From: JAYZDP01 sp036337765 | Lineage (GTDB): Bacteria; Acidobacteriota; Thermoanaerobaculia; Multivoradales; Multivoraceae | DNA: 6,250 bases | Direction of reading: 5' to 3' | NCBI GenBank assembly: GCA_036337765.1 | Contig: JAYZDP010000136.1 | Span: 1 to 6,250 of the forward strand | Part shown: positions 6,003 through 6,250 of the stretch, one piece after another | Layout: each line of letters starts with the position of its first letter | Position numbering within the stretch: position 1 is the first letter of the stretch | Notes under the pieces: model-generated | What the model was told of the DNA's origin: nothing | What the model saw: the letters and a program-made list of their open reading frames with translations, nothing else | Database searches by the model: none | Made by a program: the position numbers and the translations under genes

Positions 6003-6064
6003 GCGCGAGCAACAACCATCGCCTCCCTGGGCAACACTTTTTGTCATCAATTCAGCAACCAGGA

Positions 6065-6250
6065 TCAAGCTCGTGTGCCGAAGTCGAGACGTCGAAGGAT
6101 GTAGGACAGCGCCTGCGGGGTGATGCCAAGCTGCCGTGCGGCGAGCGATCTCTTGCCGCCGCTCAGCTCGAGGGCCAAAGACACCAAGCGTCTCCGCTCC
6201 GCATCGATCGCCTCGTGGTAGCGCGACGGCTTCGCCTCGTCCACCGATGG
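6065..6250 (-). CDS. Fis-type helix-turn-helix protein, C-terminal end (5' part outside window)
   Basis: On the minus strand, an open frame enters from the right edge and ends at TGA (6067-6065), giving 61 residues. It reads YHEAIDAERRRLVSLALEL, then SGGKRSLAARQLGITPQALS, then YILRRLDFGTRA. This is the classic Fis-type HTH: an AERRRLVSLAL helix, a G-(G/N)-K-(R/T)-x-A-A-x-x-LGI turn and a recognition helix ending in LRRL. Such a domain closes sigma54-dependent activators of the NtrC/PilR type and some response regulators, and the linker PSVDEAKPSRYHEAI fits this. The AAA+ or receiver domains would be to the right, so the full architecture is unknown. It lies 177 bases upstream of the pilin gene on the same strand and could regulate it, but no sigma54 site is seen between them. 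Confidence 0.85.
   Translation of the reverse strand, partial: PSVDEAKPSRYHEAIDAERRRLVSLALELSGGKRSLAARQLGITPQALSYILRRLDFGTRA

Noticed and set aside
5888..6064. Sigma54 promoter for the pilin gene
   Set aside because: I scanned for GG-N10-GC. The nearest candidate, around TTGGTGCCGACGTGGTGC, has the wrong spacing (12 bases).

Overview
The window looks like chromosomal DNA of a GC-rich, probably Gram-negative bacterium. No plasmid, phage or transposase gene is visible. The nrdR–lon–thiL order, TTG starts and a GspG/type IV-like pilin with a C-terminal DIVWADG...RWP motif would fit Acidobacteriota or a related lineage. That placement is an inference from gene content, not a phylogeny.

The left half is read on the plus strand. 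It begins inside nrdR (ribonucleotide reductase repressor; the C-terminal ~100 residues are present). An intergenic stretch of about 280 bases follows, then a complete LonA protease gene. A thiamine-monophosphate kinase gene (thiL) overlaps the end of lon by 38 bases and is probably translationally coupled to it.

The right half is read on the minus strand. Running leftward from the right edge it holds: the C-terminal end of a Fis-type helix-turn-helix protein (not complete in the window); a type IV pilin-like/GspG-like protein; a thioredoxin-fold peroxiredoxin with a CxxxxC active site; and a 206-residue protein made of two tandem MerR-like winged-helix domains plus a coiled-coil tail. The last gene converges on thiL, and the two stop codons overlap (4 bases shared).

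The most interesting part is the intergenic block 4566-4773 upstream of the double-HTH gene. It holds a perfect 17-bp inverted repeat with a 40-base spacer, a 13-bp exact direct repeat, a second GC-rich hairpin, and a good sigma70-like promoter. The direct repeat covers the -10 region and the inverted repeat touches the -35 of that promoter, as expected for an autoregulated operator. A second notable structure is a perfect 16-bp stem with a 5-base loop that starts in the stop codon of the pilin gene. The peroxiredoxin gene has its own strong-looking promoter and a Shine-Dalgarno that could be masked by a small hairpin.

The genes do not form one pathway. They are housekeeping functions (dNTP control, protein quality control, thiamine diphosphate synthesis, peroxide defence), followed by a secretion/pilus component and regulators. 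Apart from the repeat-rich operator region and the uncharacterised double-HTH protein, the window is ordinary core genome.
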